From an uncultured Acidobacteriaceae bacterium (GTDB lineage: Bacteria > Acidobacteriota > Terriglobia > Terriglobales > Acidobacteriaceae): DNA of 33,550 nt. The notes under the pieces were generated by a model. The model saw nothing but the letters and a program-made list of their open reading frames with translations. It searched no databases and had not been told where the DNA came from. Below are positions 33,310 through 33,550 of the stretch, piece by piece (positions within the stretch are counted from its first letter, which is position 1; each line of letters opens with the position of its first letter). Location of the stretch: the NCBI GenBank assembly GCA_903911925.1, contig CAIWFH010000162.1, positions 1-33,550 of the forward strand. The letters run 5' to 3'. A program made the translations under genes and the position numbers.

Positions 33310-33338
33310 ATGAGAAACTCTAATTTGCTCTATGTCAA
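33310..33338 (-). promoter_or_regulatory. Candidate sigma-70-type promoter of the formaldehyde/formate operon
   Basis: On the minus strand a perfect TTGACA (33338-33333) is followed after 17 bases by TCTCAT (33315-33310), a 4/6 match to TATAAT. It lies about 140 bases before the fdhA ATG. The resulting leader contains a hairpin (GCCC/GGGC flanked by T4/A4, 33202-33221) that might have a regulatory role. Confidence 0.5.
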
Positions 33339-33493
33339 ATTACTTTGATTGGATGGAGCGGAAATAACTGAGTTTGGCGGAAATTGCCCTGTAGCGCCTC
33401 AATCACAAGGCAGCACCACAACCGCCCAGTAGCGCCGTGTATGACAGCGTCGGCTCCTGTCAACCGATTTGCGCAAAAAAGCTCCCTTTGTTT
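33339..33493. other. Intergenic DNA upstream of the operon promoter
   Basis: No gene is visible. Around 33440-33460 a small TGACAG/CTGTCA inverted repeat occurs next to a TAGCGCCG phrase that also precedes the palindromes at 25484, so a degenerate repeat of that family may be present. Confidence 0.35.
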
Positions 33494-33532
33494 TGGAACG
33501 AATCTCAGATGTTCTTTCTGAGATTCGTTCCA
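33494..33532. repeat. Perfect 16-bp inverted repeat at the right edge
   Basis: TGGAACGAATCTCAGA (33494-33509) pairs exactly with TCTGAGATTCGTTCCA (33517-33532) around a TGTTCTT loop. The stem is not GC-rich, and T-runs occur upstream (plus strand) rather than downstream, so it is not a classical terminator for either direction. It could be an operator, a transcript-end hairpin of an unseen gene, or a repeat. Confidence 0.7.
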
Positions 33533-33550
33533 TCCTTGAAAAAAACCGTC

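Overview
The window looks like chromosomal DNA of a soil or peat Acidobacteriota, most likely the Terriglobia/Acidobacteriaceae side. This is an inference from gene content: a secreted ASH-repeat protein, a CRTAC1-type FG-GAP/ASPIC-UnbV protein, a DUF5916 outer-membrane protein, a GH2 glycosidase, a TAT-exported TIM-barrel isomerase, high GC and many palindromic intergenic repeats. No rRNA, tRNA, CRISPR array, phage gene or complete insertion sequence was found.

Layout. (1) Positions 1-4046, minus strand: the N-terminal part of a giant secreted protein with twelve complete Ig-like (ASH / choice-of-anchor D) repeats of 105-109 residues, running off the left edge. (2) 4485-7612, plus: rhodanese-like protein, TlpA-like thioredoxin and CRTAC1-like protein, all exported. 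(3) 7647-13705, plus: a sugar-acid-type MFS permease, an SDR dehydrogenase and a LarA-family nickel racemase/epimerase, probably one pathway, followed by a secreted serine hydrolase and an M29-type metallopeptidase. (4) 13897-14014: a TA-flanked nested palindrome resembling a MITE. (5) 14066-23143: TAT-exported sugar isomerase-like protein and alpha/beta hydrolase (plus), DUF5916 protein and a DUF1349-like protein (minus), DUF2147 protein and a large GH2 beta-mannosidase-like enzyme (plus). This set fits plant or microbial polysaccharide use. (6) 23148-23998: an intergenic region holding a tandem array of GNRA-capped hairpins that ends at a strong intrinsic terminator. (7) 24169-33169, minus: formaldehyde dehydrogenase, FdhD, the four-subunit NAD-dependent formate dehydrogenase FdsG-B-A-D, and an OFA-type permease downstream.

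How they work together. The minus-strand cluster at the right encodes formaldehyde to formate to CO2 oxidation with NADH formed at both steps. FdhD supplies the sulfuration step needed by the molybdenum enzyme. A TTGACA-type promoter lies about 140 bases before the first gene, and the Fds genes overlap or abut (ATGA overlaps), as expected for one transcript.

The most novel-looking element is the array at about 23388-23930. Seven hairpins with GNRA loops (GCAA, GAAA or GCGA) recur every 48-50 nt. Stem sequences change between units while pairing is kept, the period is not a multiple of three, and an intrinsic terminator follows on the same strand. I interpret it as an undescribed structured non-coding RNA. 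This rests on hand folding only.
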